A DNA stretch of 64,000 nucleotides from Diplonema japonicum (lineage: Eukaryota > Euglenozoa > Diplonemea > Diplonemida > Diplonemidae). Numbering within the stretch: the stretch's first letter is position 1; each line of letters begins with the position of its first letter. Location of the stretch: contig OZ025661.1 of the NCBI GenBank assembly GCA_964019335.1, forward strand, positions 732,673 to 796,672. Direction: 5' to 3'. A program made the position numbers and the translations under genes. The notes beneath the pieces were generated by a model that made no database searches, was not told where the DNA came from, and saw only the letters and a list, made by a program, of their open reading frames with translations. This document shows positions 51,672 through 62,544 of the stretch, piece by piece.

Positions 51672-52897
51672 TCCGTACCCAAAAGTCCACCCCTTGTTCC
51701 TTCAAGGCTCTCAGCGACCCCTGTAAGAACTGTTGAATCGATCGCAGACCAGTATGAACTCGGAGCGGTTCTCGGCGAGGGAAAGTTCGGAAAGGTGGTC
51801 CAAGGGGTTCACAAGGAAACCGGAAAGGTGCGGGCGATAAAAGTAGTGAAAACCGAGAGCCTCGACGAGAGGGCAAGCGAAGGCTTGGCACACGAGAGGG
51901 AGATCTTGAGGAGGGTAAAACACGCGAATATAATAGAACTCCACGAAGTGGTCGTCACCGGGACGGAGATATGCCTCACAATGGAGAAGCTGGACTACGA
52001 TCTCTACGAGTACATCAAACAGTTCAAACAACCGATGAAAGGCCTTCCGGAAACCGATGCAAGGTCAATAACCTCACAACTCCTGTCCGCGGTGGGCCAC
52101 CTCCACGACAACGGCATCGTCCACAGAGACATAAAACCCGAGAACATCCTCTTGAACAACCCGGGCGAGGTCCGTCTTGCCGACTTTGGCCTTGCAAAGG
52201 TCGCGACCACTACTAGCACCCCAGTCGGCACTTCTTACTACATGGCACCTGAAATCGTACGAGCTATTGAAATCCTAGGACACACCGCAAAGCGCGCCAC
52301 CAGCATCGACGAGGTGAAGTATGTCGACATGTGGTCTTCAGGGTGTGTTCTGTACATTCTCCTGTCAGGAAGACCTCCGTTCCTCGGCGGTGTCAGCGAC
52401 CGTGCAAAAAGAATGAACCTGCTCAGACAGATAAACCGCGGCGTGATGTTCCCTACCGAACGGTGGTCTGGAACCTCTGTGTCGGCTCAGTCCCTGGTTC
52501 GATCGCTTTTAGACCAGGAAATCACTGACCGGCTGACAGTCCGGCAGGCTCTGAACCATGATTGGTTCAAGATCGATGGGGAACCCACATCGCAAGGGGA
52601 AAGCAGCCCCGACGCTGTCGTTACACCAGACGAGACAGAGGACCCCACAAAGGCCGAGGTCTCGGAGCACCTTACCACAATGCAAAATGAAGTAGCACGG
52701 GAGCTTGGGGAGCTGGACATGGACGGTACAATGCCCTCCATTAATATTCCGGCACTGAGCACACGTATGTAGAGGGTAGAAGGGGGAAAAAAAAAGAAAA
52801 ATCAGGTAAACCAATCAAACTCCCTCCAAAACCATCGCCCAAAATGGTGCGTCCTAGACCCGTTGCTGCCCCTGATGCTGCAGCGTCTGGGAAATGA
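51669..52897 (+). CDS. CAMK-like protein kinase, two exons
   Basis: The ATG directly follows an A40 run. Exons 51669-52764 and 52806-52897 (intron GTATGT...ATCAG, 41 nt) give 395 residues. Unspliced, the frame ends a few codons later at 52772; splicing adds a Lys/Pro-rich tail (KPIKLPPKPSPKMVRPRP). Kinase domain about 28-300: GEGKFGKV near 35, AIKVVK near 56, HRDIKPEN near 150, DFGLAK near 170, APE near 193. An insert after APE (RAIEILGHTAKRATSIDEV) precedes the DMWSSG motif. The domain order and the LEFT-over helix-rich C-terminus resemble CAMK-group enzymes, but no calmodulin site is evident. It starts 283 bp after the kinase at 49717 and is not similar enough to be a recent duplicate. Confidence 0.82.
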
Positions 52898-53131
52898 AGG
52901 GGGAAAAAAAGGGTCTTTTTCCCTAGCCCCCTTTCTCCGTTTTTCTTTTTCGTTTTTTTTTTTTTTTTTTCCCTCATCCCCTCACCCCATCCCCATAGCT
53001 CCGTCTTTTTTGCGAATTCCCCCCTTTTTTGTTTCGTTTTGGCAAAAAAAAGGGGGCGAAAAAAGAAGGTTGGGAGAGAAAGAGGGAGGGGGGAGGGAAG
53101 AGCGACAAAAAAAAAAAGAAAAAGAAAATAA

Positions 53132-55423
53132 ATGGTATCGCAATCCCCACGAGGATCGTCAAGGCCGACCACTCCGCGTCCGTGCACGCCGCCACCGACC
53201 GCAGCGGCACCGACCACTGAGGTCCTCGTGGCTGAGTATCAAAAACTATACAGCGGCAAAGGCTGGTCTATAAAAAGATGGGAAGAAACGACAACCGGGA
53301 AACGGATCCGGGACAAGCAAGAGTACGAGATCGGATCCACGGCGCAATGGGCCGACGACTGGGAGGTGAAGGAAGAATGGACATACTGCTCAGATAAAAA
53401 GGGCAGCTACACAGCAGGAGACCAGGGCGGGAAAATCTACCGAAAACGGGTTTGGAAACGCGAGTTCTGCTGGATAGTAGAAGGCGAGAAACAAGAGATA
53501 TACATCCACGAAAACCAACGATGGTTCCCAATCAAAGGATGGAGCTCCGAGCACAGGCTCCCGTCGGACAAGCAACAATGGACAGATATGTACGGACAAC
53601 CAGTGAAAAAAGAGTACTTGGAACCCCCATCAAGAGGATCCTGGGTCTCCGAGTGGGAAATACGGTATCAAGGTGCCGACAGGGAAGGATGGGAATACGC
53701 ACATGCGAACCACCACTCGTACCATCTCAAACAAAAACCAACAGACTGTATAAGGAGGAGAAAGTGGGCGAAGCTGTACAGAACCGACGACGACGTCGAG
53801 TACATCCCAGGAGACTCGGAGGACCGATGTGGTCTGTGCGGGAAACCGTTCACCGTTTTACGACACGAGCACCACTGCAGGCTGTGCCACATCGCATGCT
53901 GTGCAAAATGCAGCGGGACAAACGTAAGCGTTCCCGGATACGAAACCGAACAGCGAGCATGCGACCGATGCTGCAAAAAACACGACGTGCCTGTCGGAGA
54001 GTGGTACGTGGGCAAGTCCCTCCACTCCTCCATGAAAAAAGCCCGCGCGGCGAGGATGGTATCCGGCGTTGCCTCTCACGACACAACCCCTGCAAAGTAC
54101 AACACTGACTCCGAATCCTTCGGTACGCTCCACCTAACCATCAGAGAATGCAGATCCCTCTCCGCAGCATGGGTCGGCGACGCTGGCACACCAAACCCCC
54201 ATGTCGAAGTATCGTTATCAGGATCGTTTGTCAAAACCCCCGGTAAGACTCAGACCCGAAACCCAAAATGGTCGAAAGCTGAGTCGCACTTTCAAATCCC
54301 AACACCTGACCCAACAGCGACCGTTTTCTTCAGTGTGTATGATGTCTCTGCGATGGGCGTGTACTCGCAGGCCCCTCTTGGCCGAGCGGCGATACCGCTT
54401 CCCGACATCGATAAGGAAAAAGGTTTCGGGTCTTGGATTGAACTCCTTCCCCCCGGAGAACCCGAAGTCAACGGTTACGAAAAAGACCCGCCCAGCACAT
54501 TTCGAACCGTCTCCCCCGTCTCTGAAAAACTCGGAATGCACGATCCGAAAAAATCCCTCGGTTTTATTTTCATCAACGCTGAATGGAAGCGAAACGATGC
54601 CCCGCTGTATGGTATACTGGACACGGCGTACTGGAGAGGAAAACCGGGAGAAGGCGGGTACGAGACCACGGTGGAACAGTTGCCACAACAATTTCTCGAC
54701 ATCCACAAGGTCAAGGACAACGCTGCGAGGCTGCACTTGGAGTTCGGTTTGCCGACCCTCTTGAAATTCCTTTGGGTGAATCAAACAGCCGCCTTCGGTT
54801 CGGTTCCGGTGATCGCATACATTTGCTTTTGTTTTGCCTTCTGGCAGACACCCATGATAATCTGTGGCCTCACAATACTCAACGGGGTGCTTGCCAAGGT
54901 GCGGGGCCCCGTTAAGGAGTACATCCTTTATGAGGAAAACAACCCTTTTGGAAAGCCGTCTTTGTGGAAAAAACTCAATAGAATACCCACCGCCCTCCGG
55001 GCCGCGCAAAAGCTTCAAAACCCTTTAGGTCAAGCGGCTACTTTTTTTTCCCGGGCATCGTCCCTGTTCACCTATTGCGATCCGGCTGTTTCTACAACAT
55101 CTACTGTAGTTATGGTGTGCTTGAGTGGTTGTTTTTCGATGCTGTTGCTTGTGCTCTCGTTGCTTCCCATCCAAGTGTATCTCTTTCTGTCACTGTCCTG
55201 GCTTGTGGTCCACCCTCATGTCTTATCTCGTCCTCGGGGTTCAGATGGGTTGCAAGACGACTGCGAGGGTCAGAAAAATTCACGGTTTTTCACAATCGCT
55301 TCGGAGGTGGCAGAGGCCGTCAAAAATTTTTATGGTCACGTGCCTGATGATGCGCAACTCGCGCACAGGGCCATCTGCAAAATGCAATTGCGGGACAGAC
55401 CCGTCTCGATCCCAATTAAATAG
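53132..55423 (+). CDS. DysF-FYVE-C2-PRT_C membrane protein
   Basis: 763 residues, intronless, with an A-rich leader before the ATG. Residues about 40-110 and 130-220 carry two Trp-rich DysF/peroxin-type repeats (WADDWEVKEEWTY ... RVWKREF; WVSEWEIRY ... RRRKWAKLYR). Residues about 229-285 form a FYVE zinc finger with eight Cys (CGLCGKPF, HHCRLCHIACCAKC, CDRCC); the basic RHEHHCR motif binds PI3P. Residues about 330-440 are a C2 domain (LHLTIRECRSL, TPNPHVEVSL, NPKW). Residues about 475-700 match the PRT_C region of MCTP proteins (LHLEFGLPTLLKFLWVNQT) with membrane segments near 557-582 and 652-695. It probably tethers PI3P-rich endosomes to another membrane. I know no standard protein with this exact order. 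Confidence 0.82.
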   Translation: MVSQSPRGSSRPTTPRPCTPPPTAAAPTTEVLVAEYQKLYSGKGWSIKRWEETTTGKRIRDKQEYEIGSTAQWADDWEVKEEWTYCSDKKGSYTAGDQGGKIYRKRVWKREFCWIVEGEKQEIYIHENQRWFPIKGWSSEHRLPSDKQQWTDMYGQPVKKEYLEPPSRGSWVSEWEIRYQGADREGWEYAHANHHSYHLKQKPTDCIRRRKWAKLYRTDDDVEYIPGDSEDRCGLCGKPFTVLRHEHHCRLCHIACCAKCSGTNVSVPGYETEQRACDRCCKKHDVPVGEWYVGKSLHSSMKKARAARMVSGVASHDTTPAKYNTDSESFGTLHLTIRECRSLSAAWVGDAGTPNPHVEVSLSGSFVKTPGKTQTRNPKWSKAESHFQIPTPDPTATVFFSVYDVSAMGVYSQAPLGRAAIPLPDIDKEKGFGSWIELLPPGEPEVNGYEKDPPSTFRTVSPVSEKLGMHDPKKSLGFIFINAEWKRNDAPLYGILDTAYWRGKPGEGGYETTVEQLPQQFLDIHKVKDNAARLHLEFGLPTLLKFLWVNQTAAFGSVPVIAYICFCFAFWQTPMIICGLTILNGVLAKVRGPVKEYILYEENNPFGKPSLWKKLNRIPTALRAAQKLQNPLGQAATFFSRASSLFTYCDPAVSTTSTVVMVCLSGCFSMLLLVLSLLPIQVYLFLSLSWLVVHPHVLSRPRGSDGLQDDCEGQKNSRFFTIASEVAEAVKNFYGHVPDDAQLAHRAICKMQLRDRPVSIPIK

Positions 55424-55767
55424 GAGGAAGGAGGGGCTGGGTTTCAATTGGGGCGGCTCTTGCTCTTCATTCCTCGTCTTTCTTCCCTTTTTTTTTCCCT
55501 CCTGAATTCGTTAGCCATTCGATGCCGGTGTGTGTTTCTTCTTCTTTTTTTTCTTTTTTTTTTCGATACAATAGCTTCTCCCCTTACCCTTTTTTGAAAA
55601 AAAAAGAAGGAAAAAAAAAAAGTGAAAGTAAAAAAGCTGGGGGGGGGTTTTTTGTTTTTTTGGGGGGGATTGTTTTTTGGCGTCACCCCCCCTTTTTTTG
55701 TATGTTGAAAAGTTGAGAATGAAAACAAAACAAAGCAGAAAAATAACAAATGAAACATTTCCCCCAC

Positions 55768-55905
55768 GCACTCAAATTTTGCTGTCGTTAAATAAAACAA
55801 CGTGGTTTCACTTGGTGGCAGTGACTTGTTGAACGTCATTACTCGTCAAAACCACTGCCACCACGTGAATGATGGGATCTTATATTCGTTAAATAAATAG
55901 TTATT
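55768..55905. mobile_element. Palindromic MITE-like element, second copy
   Basis: Shares the left flank CACTCAAATTTTGCTGTCGT and right flank TTAAATAAATAGTTATT with 8589-8786. Arms GGTTTCAC ... GGTGGCAGTG and CACTGCCACC ... GTGAA enclose a shorter loop. No coding capacity. Confidence 0.65.
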
Positions 55906-56160
55906 ACATTCGTCCCGCAACTTCTGCACTTTATGCGCACTGAACTGAAAGGCGGGTAAACAACAAAGAATCGGTGCTGCAAGGAAAAGAAGGAAAAAAA
56001 AAAAAAAAAAAACCTTTCTTCATCTCAACCTCTTCTGAACTTTCCAAAGCGCTTTTTTTGTTGTATCTGCAAACAAAAAGTGGTGGTGGAGGGGATACTG
56101 CAATTACACACTTTCCTGGACAAAATAGCGGTTTCCATGTTGAAAAATAATAACTATTTA

Positions 56161-56352
56161 TTAAATGAAAATAAGATTGCATTATTTCACGCGTGGTGAC
56201 AGGGGGTTTAACGAGAGAGGATCTTACTTCACGAGCGAAGCGAGTGTAGTAATAATTTCGAGTTAAACCCGCCACCACAAGTGAAATAATGCACTTATTT
56301 TCATTTAATATGTTGTTTTATTTAATAAGAGCCGGGTTTGAAAGGGTGGGAG
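56161..56352. repeat. Long hairpin repeat left of the receptor-PIPK gene
   Basis: Arms of about 47 bp (TTAAATGAAAATAAGATTGC at 56161; complement ending TTTCATTTAA at 56308) around CTTCACGAGCGAAGCGAGTG. The extension GTTGTTTTATTTAATAAGAG plus CCGGGTTTGAAAGGGTG recurs inverted at 60014-60060. Confidence 0.65.
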
Positions 56353-56649
56353 GTTACAGGTGCAGGGTACAGGTTACAAGAAGAAATCAAAACTGAGAGG
56401 CAGCAAAAAAAGTTGGGTATTACAAGCTACAAGGGGATTTCAAGTTACCAGTTCTCGTTAGTTCTAACATTAATGTTGATGTCGCTTATCCCTGTGCATC
56501 GCTACCGCTGGAACCATCTGAGGTTGCATGTATGGTGGATGCGGGGGGTTGAGCAGACTGACTAGCACCCCCGAGACGTGTAATCCTCCCCATCGCCTTA
56601 GGCTTTCTTCCTATAGTTTTCTGTGTTTCTAAGGAGTTTGGCTTAAAAT

Positions 56650-56800
56650 AGGTGCAGGAGTGACATAATGTAACATTATATCACTCCTGTACATTATGTC
56701 ACTCCTGAGCCTTATTTCTCTATAAGCTGGGAGTGAATATAATGTTGAGCGTGATATAAAGTGAAATATTATTTTCACTCCCACCCTTGGCTCGAATTAA
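56650..56800. repeat. GGAGTGA hairpins
   Basis: CAGGAGTGACATAATGTAAC and its near complement (CATTATGTCACTCCTG) form a hairpin at 56660-56708. The sequence GTGAAATATTATTTTCACTC adds another. TTTCACTCCCACCCTTGGCT (56774-56793) recurs inverted at 59836-59855. Confidence 0.6.
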
Positions 56801-57145
56801 ATAAAAAAAATTAAAATAGCAAAAAGACTTTCATTCTTCTCCCCCCCCCCCATTTTTTGCCAACAACAAAGCCTAATCGAGGAACGCATTATTACCGCAG
56901 ACTCTGTTGACTGTATTTTTATTTTATTCTTCTCGAAACTTTGAGGAAAAAAAAAAAAAAAAAAGAAAAAGAAGAAAAAAAAAAAAAAAAAAGCAAACAC
57001 AACATAACAACCGCAAACAACAACAAAACTTCTCCCACTGAGGTTCGATTAATCCCCCCTCCAAGTCCGCGTGCACCCCCCTTTTTTTTGTCTTCCGCAA
57101 ACCCAAAAAAAAAAAAAAAAAAAAAAAAAAAAGAAGAAGGGAGGG

Positions 57146-57192
<47 letters not shown>

Positions 57193-57194
57193 CC

Positions 57195-59552
57195 ATGCAA
57201 TCGATGATACTCCTCTTTCTAGCGCTTGCCGCAGGGGAAGGCGAGCCCTGTGAAGGCAACACCACAAGCTGCACGGATTCACTAGAGAACTTTGACCGTG
57301 CGACAAAGGCATACATGGTGGGCGGTCTGGTCAGCATCGTGGGAAGCTTGGCAATGCTGGTAAGCTACTTCAAGGCCTCCTTGAAGCAAAAACTGCCCCC
57401 GGCCGACCTCCTCCGCAACAAAACCCTCTGCGACATGGGAAACAGCGTGGCGTTCGTGGTCCCAGTCTTTGTGAAGAACCACTACCTGACAGACATGTGC
57501 AAGGTGCAGGCAGTGATTATACAGTTTTTCTCAACGGCTTCGCTTGTGTGGTGGGTGTGCTTCTCAGTTGAGCTTCTGTGGTCGGTTCAAAACCCGTTCA
57601 CAAACCATGCATCTCATCTGGGTTACTACCACCTTTCTGTTTGGGTGTCTTCGCTTATCTCAACTGCTGTTCTACTCAATTCTGACGATATAGGTCTGAC
57701 TGAGTTCGATTTCTGCTGGGTGGAAGGTTCCACCACGCACCTCTCACTCTCCTTCACTATCTTCTACGGTCCCGTAATGCTCGGGTATCTGTTCTCCCTG
57801 ACGGTTCTGATCTGGGTGTCGTCGATCGCCAAGGTCGCCATCCCCGCATCGCACAAAATCCGAACGGTTGCAATCTCTCAAGGGCAGTGGTACATCGGTC
57901 TTATCGGGGCTTTCTGGACGTTCACAGGGATGGTTTGGTTCGGTGGGTTCGGCGCCGGGAACAAAGACTCTTTTCCTTTAATTATACTGATGGCAGTGTC
58001 GATTGCATCGAGAGGGCTTGTTGCACTGGCTGTTTGGTTGAAAACATCCCAACTCGCATTGAAAGGATACACGGCATCGCCGGTTCTGCTCCCACCGGTG
58101 TCGCGAAGCAGCAACGCGAGGATGAACAGCTTACGATCTCCGTTGAAAACACCGATTCTCCCTCACGAGAGTATACAAAGCCATCCGGACGATGAAAGTC
58201 GAACAGAAGTCCCGGACGCCACGGAGTGCAGGGAGAGCGTTCCGTTGAAATGGGCTCTCCGACGAGACGTGATGATCGCATGCCAGCAAGGCATCAGCAC
58301 AATGACCGAGATGTTGATGGAAGAGCTGCGCTCCGTCCCGTGCAAGGTCGTGAGCGATGCGGACTTCACACAAGAGGTTATCCGCCAGGTTGACAGGGAA
58401 GACTCCGACAGTGTTCGGTTTACTTTTTACGACTATGCTCCAAAGGTTTTCCACAGTATCCGAATCGGTACCGGGATGACACCAGACACATACCATTCAA
58501 TCTTTAGTTTTACGGACATCGACGACAGGATGATGGAGAAGTTCTCAGATGGCGGTTCGTCAGGGTCTTTCTTCTACTTCACACCGGGGAAGGAGTTCAT
58601 CGTCAAAACCGTCACACAAGCGGAGGCAAAGCTTTTAAAATCGTTCCTCCCCGACTACTACGACCATCTCTCACAGAACACCGACACGCTCATCGTTCGC
58701 TTCTACGGCCTCTACGCCATCAAAATGCACAGAGGCGCAAGAGTGACCCACTTCGTGGTAATGGACAACGTGTTCCTCACAAAACGTCACGTCGATGAGG
58801 TGTATGATCTGAAGGGTTCGTGGGTCGACCGGGGGCCTGTTAAAAAAAGAGAACCGTCTGAAGGGGATCTGTCACCCGGTTCGATTTCGAAGTCGCGTGC
58901 TTTCTTCTCGATGTTGGGGTATGGTAAGGCCGGGAAACAGCAGAGCAGGGTGATGAAAGATATGGATATTTCGGGTGTGAAGCAGCTTGTTTTGGATGGT
59001 GATGTCGGAGCAACTCTTTTAAGGCAAATCGAAGAAGACACAAAGTTCTTCATACGGCATAACATCATGGATTATTCATTGTTGTTAGGGATTCACCGTG
59101 GGCCTTTCAGCGACCTTCGAGTGCCGAAAGATGACCTTGCTGTGGATTTGTGTGCTCCTCATGATAGTACACAATCGCCATTGAGCAGCAGGAAGCACCG
59201 GCAGAACACCTACGCACCTCCGTCGAGTTCTGATTTCTCCGATTTTTCCACCCCGAAACCCCGTCCTGCCATTCACCGCCGTAATGAAGGCGGGCTTTAT
59301 TCTGCTTGCACTACCGAGTCGCAGCACAATGGTGACAGCATGTATTTCATGGGTATCATCGACATTTTGCAGACGTGGACGCTTCAAAAGAAGGTGGAGA
59401 GGCTCTTCAAAACCGTCTTCCTCAAGAAGGACCCTGTTGGGATGTCCGCCATCGAGCCTTACCGGTACGGGAAGAGGTTCATCACAAGATGCTCGGAGCT
59501 GTTTCTGAACCCTGACGTGCACGGTGCTGAGTCGGCCATTAGCATCGATTGA
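57195..59552 (+). CDS. Seven-TM receptor fused to phosphatidylinositol phosphate kinase (GPCR-PIPK)
   Basis: 785 residues, no intron, ATG right after an A43 run (an earlier out-of-frame ATG at 57190 encodes 5 codons). Residues 1-16 look like a signal peptide, followed by a short Cys-rich ectodomain with NTTS and seven hydrophobic segments between about 38 and 275 (SIVGSLAMLVSYF, SLVWWVCFSVELLW, IFYGPVMLGYLFSLTVLIWV). After a Ser-rich linker, residues about 385-780 form a PIP kinase: GSFFYFTPGKEFIVKTV with catalytic Lys near 471, VYDLKGSWVDR, HNIMDYSLLLGIH near 620, YFMGIIDILQTW near 718, and the activation-loop end IEPYRYGKRF. This fusion is known from Dictyostelium and oomycetes. It would couple an unknown ligand to PIP2 or related lipid synthesis. 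The gene lies between inverted copies of intergenic hairpins. Confidence 0.9.
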   Translation: MQSMILLFLALAAGEGEPCEGNTTSCTDSLENFDRATKAYMVGGLVSIVGSLAMLVSYFKASLKQKLPPADLLRNKTLCDMGNSVAFVVPVFVKNHYLTDMCKVQAVIIQFFSTASLVWWVCFSVELLWSVQNPFTNHASHLGYYHLSVWVSSLISTAVLLNSDDIGLTEFDFCWVEGSTTHLSLSFTIFYGPVMLGYLFSLTVLIWVSSIAKVAIPASHKIRTVAISQGQWYIGLIGAFWTFTGMVWFGGFGAGNKDSFPLIILMAVSIASRGLVALAVWLKTSQLALKGYTASPVLLPPVSRSSNARMNSLRSPLKTPILPHESIQSHPDDESRTEVPDATECRESVPLKWALRRDVMIACQQGISTMTEMLMEELRSVPCKVVSDADFTQEVIRQVDREDSDSVRFTFYDYAPKVFHSIRIGTGMTPDTYHSIFSFTDIDDRMMEKFSDGGSSGSFFYFTPGKEFIVKTVTQAEAKLLKSFLPDYYDHLSQNTDTLIVRFYGLYAIKMHRGARVTHFVVMDNVFLTKRHVDEVYDLKGSWVDRGPVKKREPSEGDLSPGSISKSRAFFSMLGYGKAGKQQSRVMKDMDISGVKQLVLDGDVGATLLRQIEEDTKFFIRHNIMDYSLLLGIHRGPFSDLRVPKDDLAVDLCAPHDSTQSPLSSRKHRQNTYAPPSSSDFSDFSTPKPRPAIHRRNEGGLYSACTTESQHNGDSMYFMGIIDILQTWTLQKKVERLFKTVFLKKDPVGMSAIEPYRYGKRFITRCSELFLNPDVHGAESAISID

Positions 59553-59835
59553 GAGAGAAAACCAAAAAAAATAAAATAAAAATAAAGTTCTAGATATTTT
59601 TTTTTCTTTATGTATGTTTCAGGGTGGTGTTGATCGGGGGGTTTTTTTTTTCAAAAAAAAGGGGGAAAATATAAATTAAAAAAAAAAAGTAAAATAAAAT
59701 AAAGTTACCCTGTTCTTTTTTTTTTTCCCCCCTCTTTCTTTTCTTTCTTTTTTTTCCCTCGTCCATTGGGCTTAGAATATGCATGTTTTTGTTTTTGTTT
59801 TGTTCTCTTTTTTTTTATGTAACTCGAGCCAGGTT

Positions 59836-60172
59836 TCCAAGGGTGGGAGTGAAAAATAAGATTTTTTTTACTTTATCCCAGTTCCAAGATATAAAGGACA
59901 ACGGCTTCGCTGCAACAAACATTTGGGCAAGTTGCAGTAAGATCAACCAACGAAACCAGAGAAATGATGAGCTTGCCACGCCAAAAAATGATTTTTAGAA
60001 GGGCGCCTGTCCTCTCACCCTTTCAAACCCGGCTCTTGTTAGATAAAACAACTTATTAAGTGAAAATAATTAAACATTATTACAAGTGTGGTAGCAGTGA
60101 GTTTATCCCTACTCGTTAAACCCTCTGCCACCACGTGTGAAATAATGGTATCTTTTCACTTAATAAATAGTA
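59836..60172. repeat. Inverted counterpart repeats right of the receptor-PIPK gene
   Basis: CCAAGGGTGGGAGTGAAA (59838-59855) is the complement of 56774-56790. The block TCACCCTTTCAAACCCGGCT (60014) through AAAACAACTTATTAA is the complement of 56308-56352. It leads into a hairpin of the same family (TTAAGTGAAAATAA ... TCTTTTCACTTAATAAATAG, 60055-60170). Confidence 0.65.
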
Positions 60173-60179
60173 TTTTTTT

Positions 60180-60364
60180 TTTAAAGGGGGGAAGGGGGAG
60201 GGAAAAAAAATAAAGAAAAGAAAGAAACAAACAAAAAAAAAAGAGAAAGAAAAAAAAAAGAAAATCGCCCCTTAGCTTAAAAATTCCATCACTCAAGGCA
60301 ATTTCCCACCCTTTCCTCTATTTTTTTTTCTTTGTTTAGTTAACATTCATTCCGTCTCTTTTGC

Positions 60365-60417
<53 letters not shown>

Positions 60418-60509
60418 TGACTCCAAGCCCTTTGTGCGCGTTTTTTTTTTTCATAAAAAAAAGGAAACTCTTTCCCACTGTTCCTATGTTGTGTTCGCCT
60501 CCCACCCCT

Positions 60510-60548
<39 letters not shown>

Positions 60549-60736
60549 AAAACACACCACATTTTTTTTTCTTCTTTTATATACCGCCAACCCCCATCCA
60601 CCCCCCCCCCCCCCCCCCCTTCATTATGTGAAGTCTTATTTTTTCTCTTTTTTTTCCTTGATCAAAGATTATATAAAAAAAAAAAACCAAGGGGGGGAGG
60701 GGAGGGGGAGGAAGGAGAAAAAAAAAAGAGAGGGGC
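60180..60736. other. Low-complexity leader region upstream of the MAPKKK
   Basis: A 55-T run (60367-60416), a 30-T run (60515-60541) and a 20-C run (60600-60619), followed by a pyrimidine tract, AAAG and purine-rich sequence to the ATG. I see no ORF beyond homopolymer artefacts. Confidence 0.5.
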
Positions 60737-60823
60737 ATGGGAGGTGGGCAAAGCAAGAAAGGAGGATGCTGCACAGGGGACAGCAAAGCAAGCCCCAATG
60801 AAAAAATAGTACAGCGGAAACAA

Positions 60824-60854
<31 letters not shown>

Positions 60855-62507
60855 AACAGACCACCGTCGTTGTCGCAAGACGGCCCTCAAGCGAGAAAAA
60901 AGCTGCCGCACCCACACCACCCCCAAAACAACACCAGGAGCCTGTACCAACAGCGGTGGTCGCTCCTTACCAATCAAACAGCTTGAACCAGTCAAACATG
61001 AAATGGTCGAGCGAAGGAGAAGGAAGCATACCAGATGAACGAGGTGAAGGGCGATTCCTCCCTACCATACCGCAAGCAGCCATCATCCCTCCTGTGCCGA
61101 AACGGCACGGAAGATCCATTGACAGCACCACGTCCAGCGGGAGCTTCACAGGGCAGCACCGGCATTCTATCCCGGAACAGCACCAGAAGAAAACCCGGCC
61201 CATACCAACTCCTCTAAGCCAGCCTGATCATTCGTCCGGGCAAGCCCATTCTTCAACATCTTCTCCGCACGGCGGGACCGGTTCTTCTTCACATTCCCCC
61301 AACCACCCCGGTTCCGGAACTCCGTTAAAATCCGCGAAGTTGAACTGGAAAAAAGGTGAGATTATAGGACGGGGAACCTTCGGTGTGGTGTGGCTAGGGT
61401 TGGACCTGGACACAGGGCGGCAGATTGCGATTAAGGAGATGGATTTCCCACCGGATCTGCAGACGGACGAGGGGGCAATAAAGAGGCTGAAAAGCGTGCA
61501 GCGCGAACTGAATTTTTTGAGAAATATCACCCACGCCAACATCGTGCAGTACCTGGGGATGGAGAGGCGCGACCTCACCGTCTGCATCCTGATGGAGTAC
61601 GTCCCGGGCGGCTCCCTCCTGACGCTTTTAAAAAAATTCGGGAAGATACCCGAAACGGTGTCGCAAAAATACACCCGGCAAATTTTAAGCGGCCTCGCCC
61701 TCCTGCACTCCAAGGGTGTCGTCCACCGTGATATCAAAGGAGCAAACGTTTTGGTTGGAATTGACGGAAATGTGAAACTTGCGGATTTCGGAAACGCTCG
61801 ACAGCTGACCGAAGATGGTGAAGCACAGTCTTTAGGCGGTTCGCCTTACTGGATGGCACCCGAGGTCATACAAATGACAGGGCATTCCACTCCCGCTGAT
61901 GTTTGGTCTGTTGGGGCCACCGTTCTTGAAATGGTAACAGGGAAGCCTCCATGGTCAGAGTATCCACCGGTACCGGCGTTGTACCAAATAGGACACACAA
62001 GTAACCGTGTTCCCCGACCGGGTCCTGGGGAAGGGTGTAGTGCGGATTTGCTGGAGTTTTTGGATAAGTGTTTCCATCGGACGCCGATGCTTCGTTATAC
62101 TGTGGCGCAGCTTTTGCTGCTGTCTTGGGTGGTCGACCCTGAGGCGGGGCTCGGGCCTCGTGCGTACACCTCACCCACTGAAAAAATTAATTACAGTGAT
62201 GATGAAGATGATGGAGGTGTCGCTCGGCAGGATGACACAGCACCTCACACCCCGCAACCTATAGCTACTACGTCACCTTCTAACATGAGTTTGAGCCGCC
62301 GAAGGCTGTCTGCTTCACGGGGTAGTCGGGATACTGCCACGACGCTGACTCAGGATGACATGCTGTCAGGGTATGGGAGGAAAAAAAAAAAAAATAAATA
62401 AAATAAAATAAAATAAAGGCACAAAAATTCCCTCGGTTGCCTCACCATGTTGGCGCGGAACAGGAATTCCACACATTCTGTTGGCGGGCTTGCTGTGAGG
62501 TAAAAAG

Positions 62508-62544
<37 letters not shown>

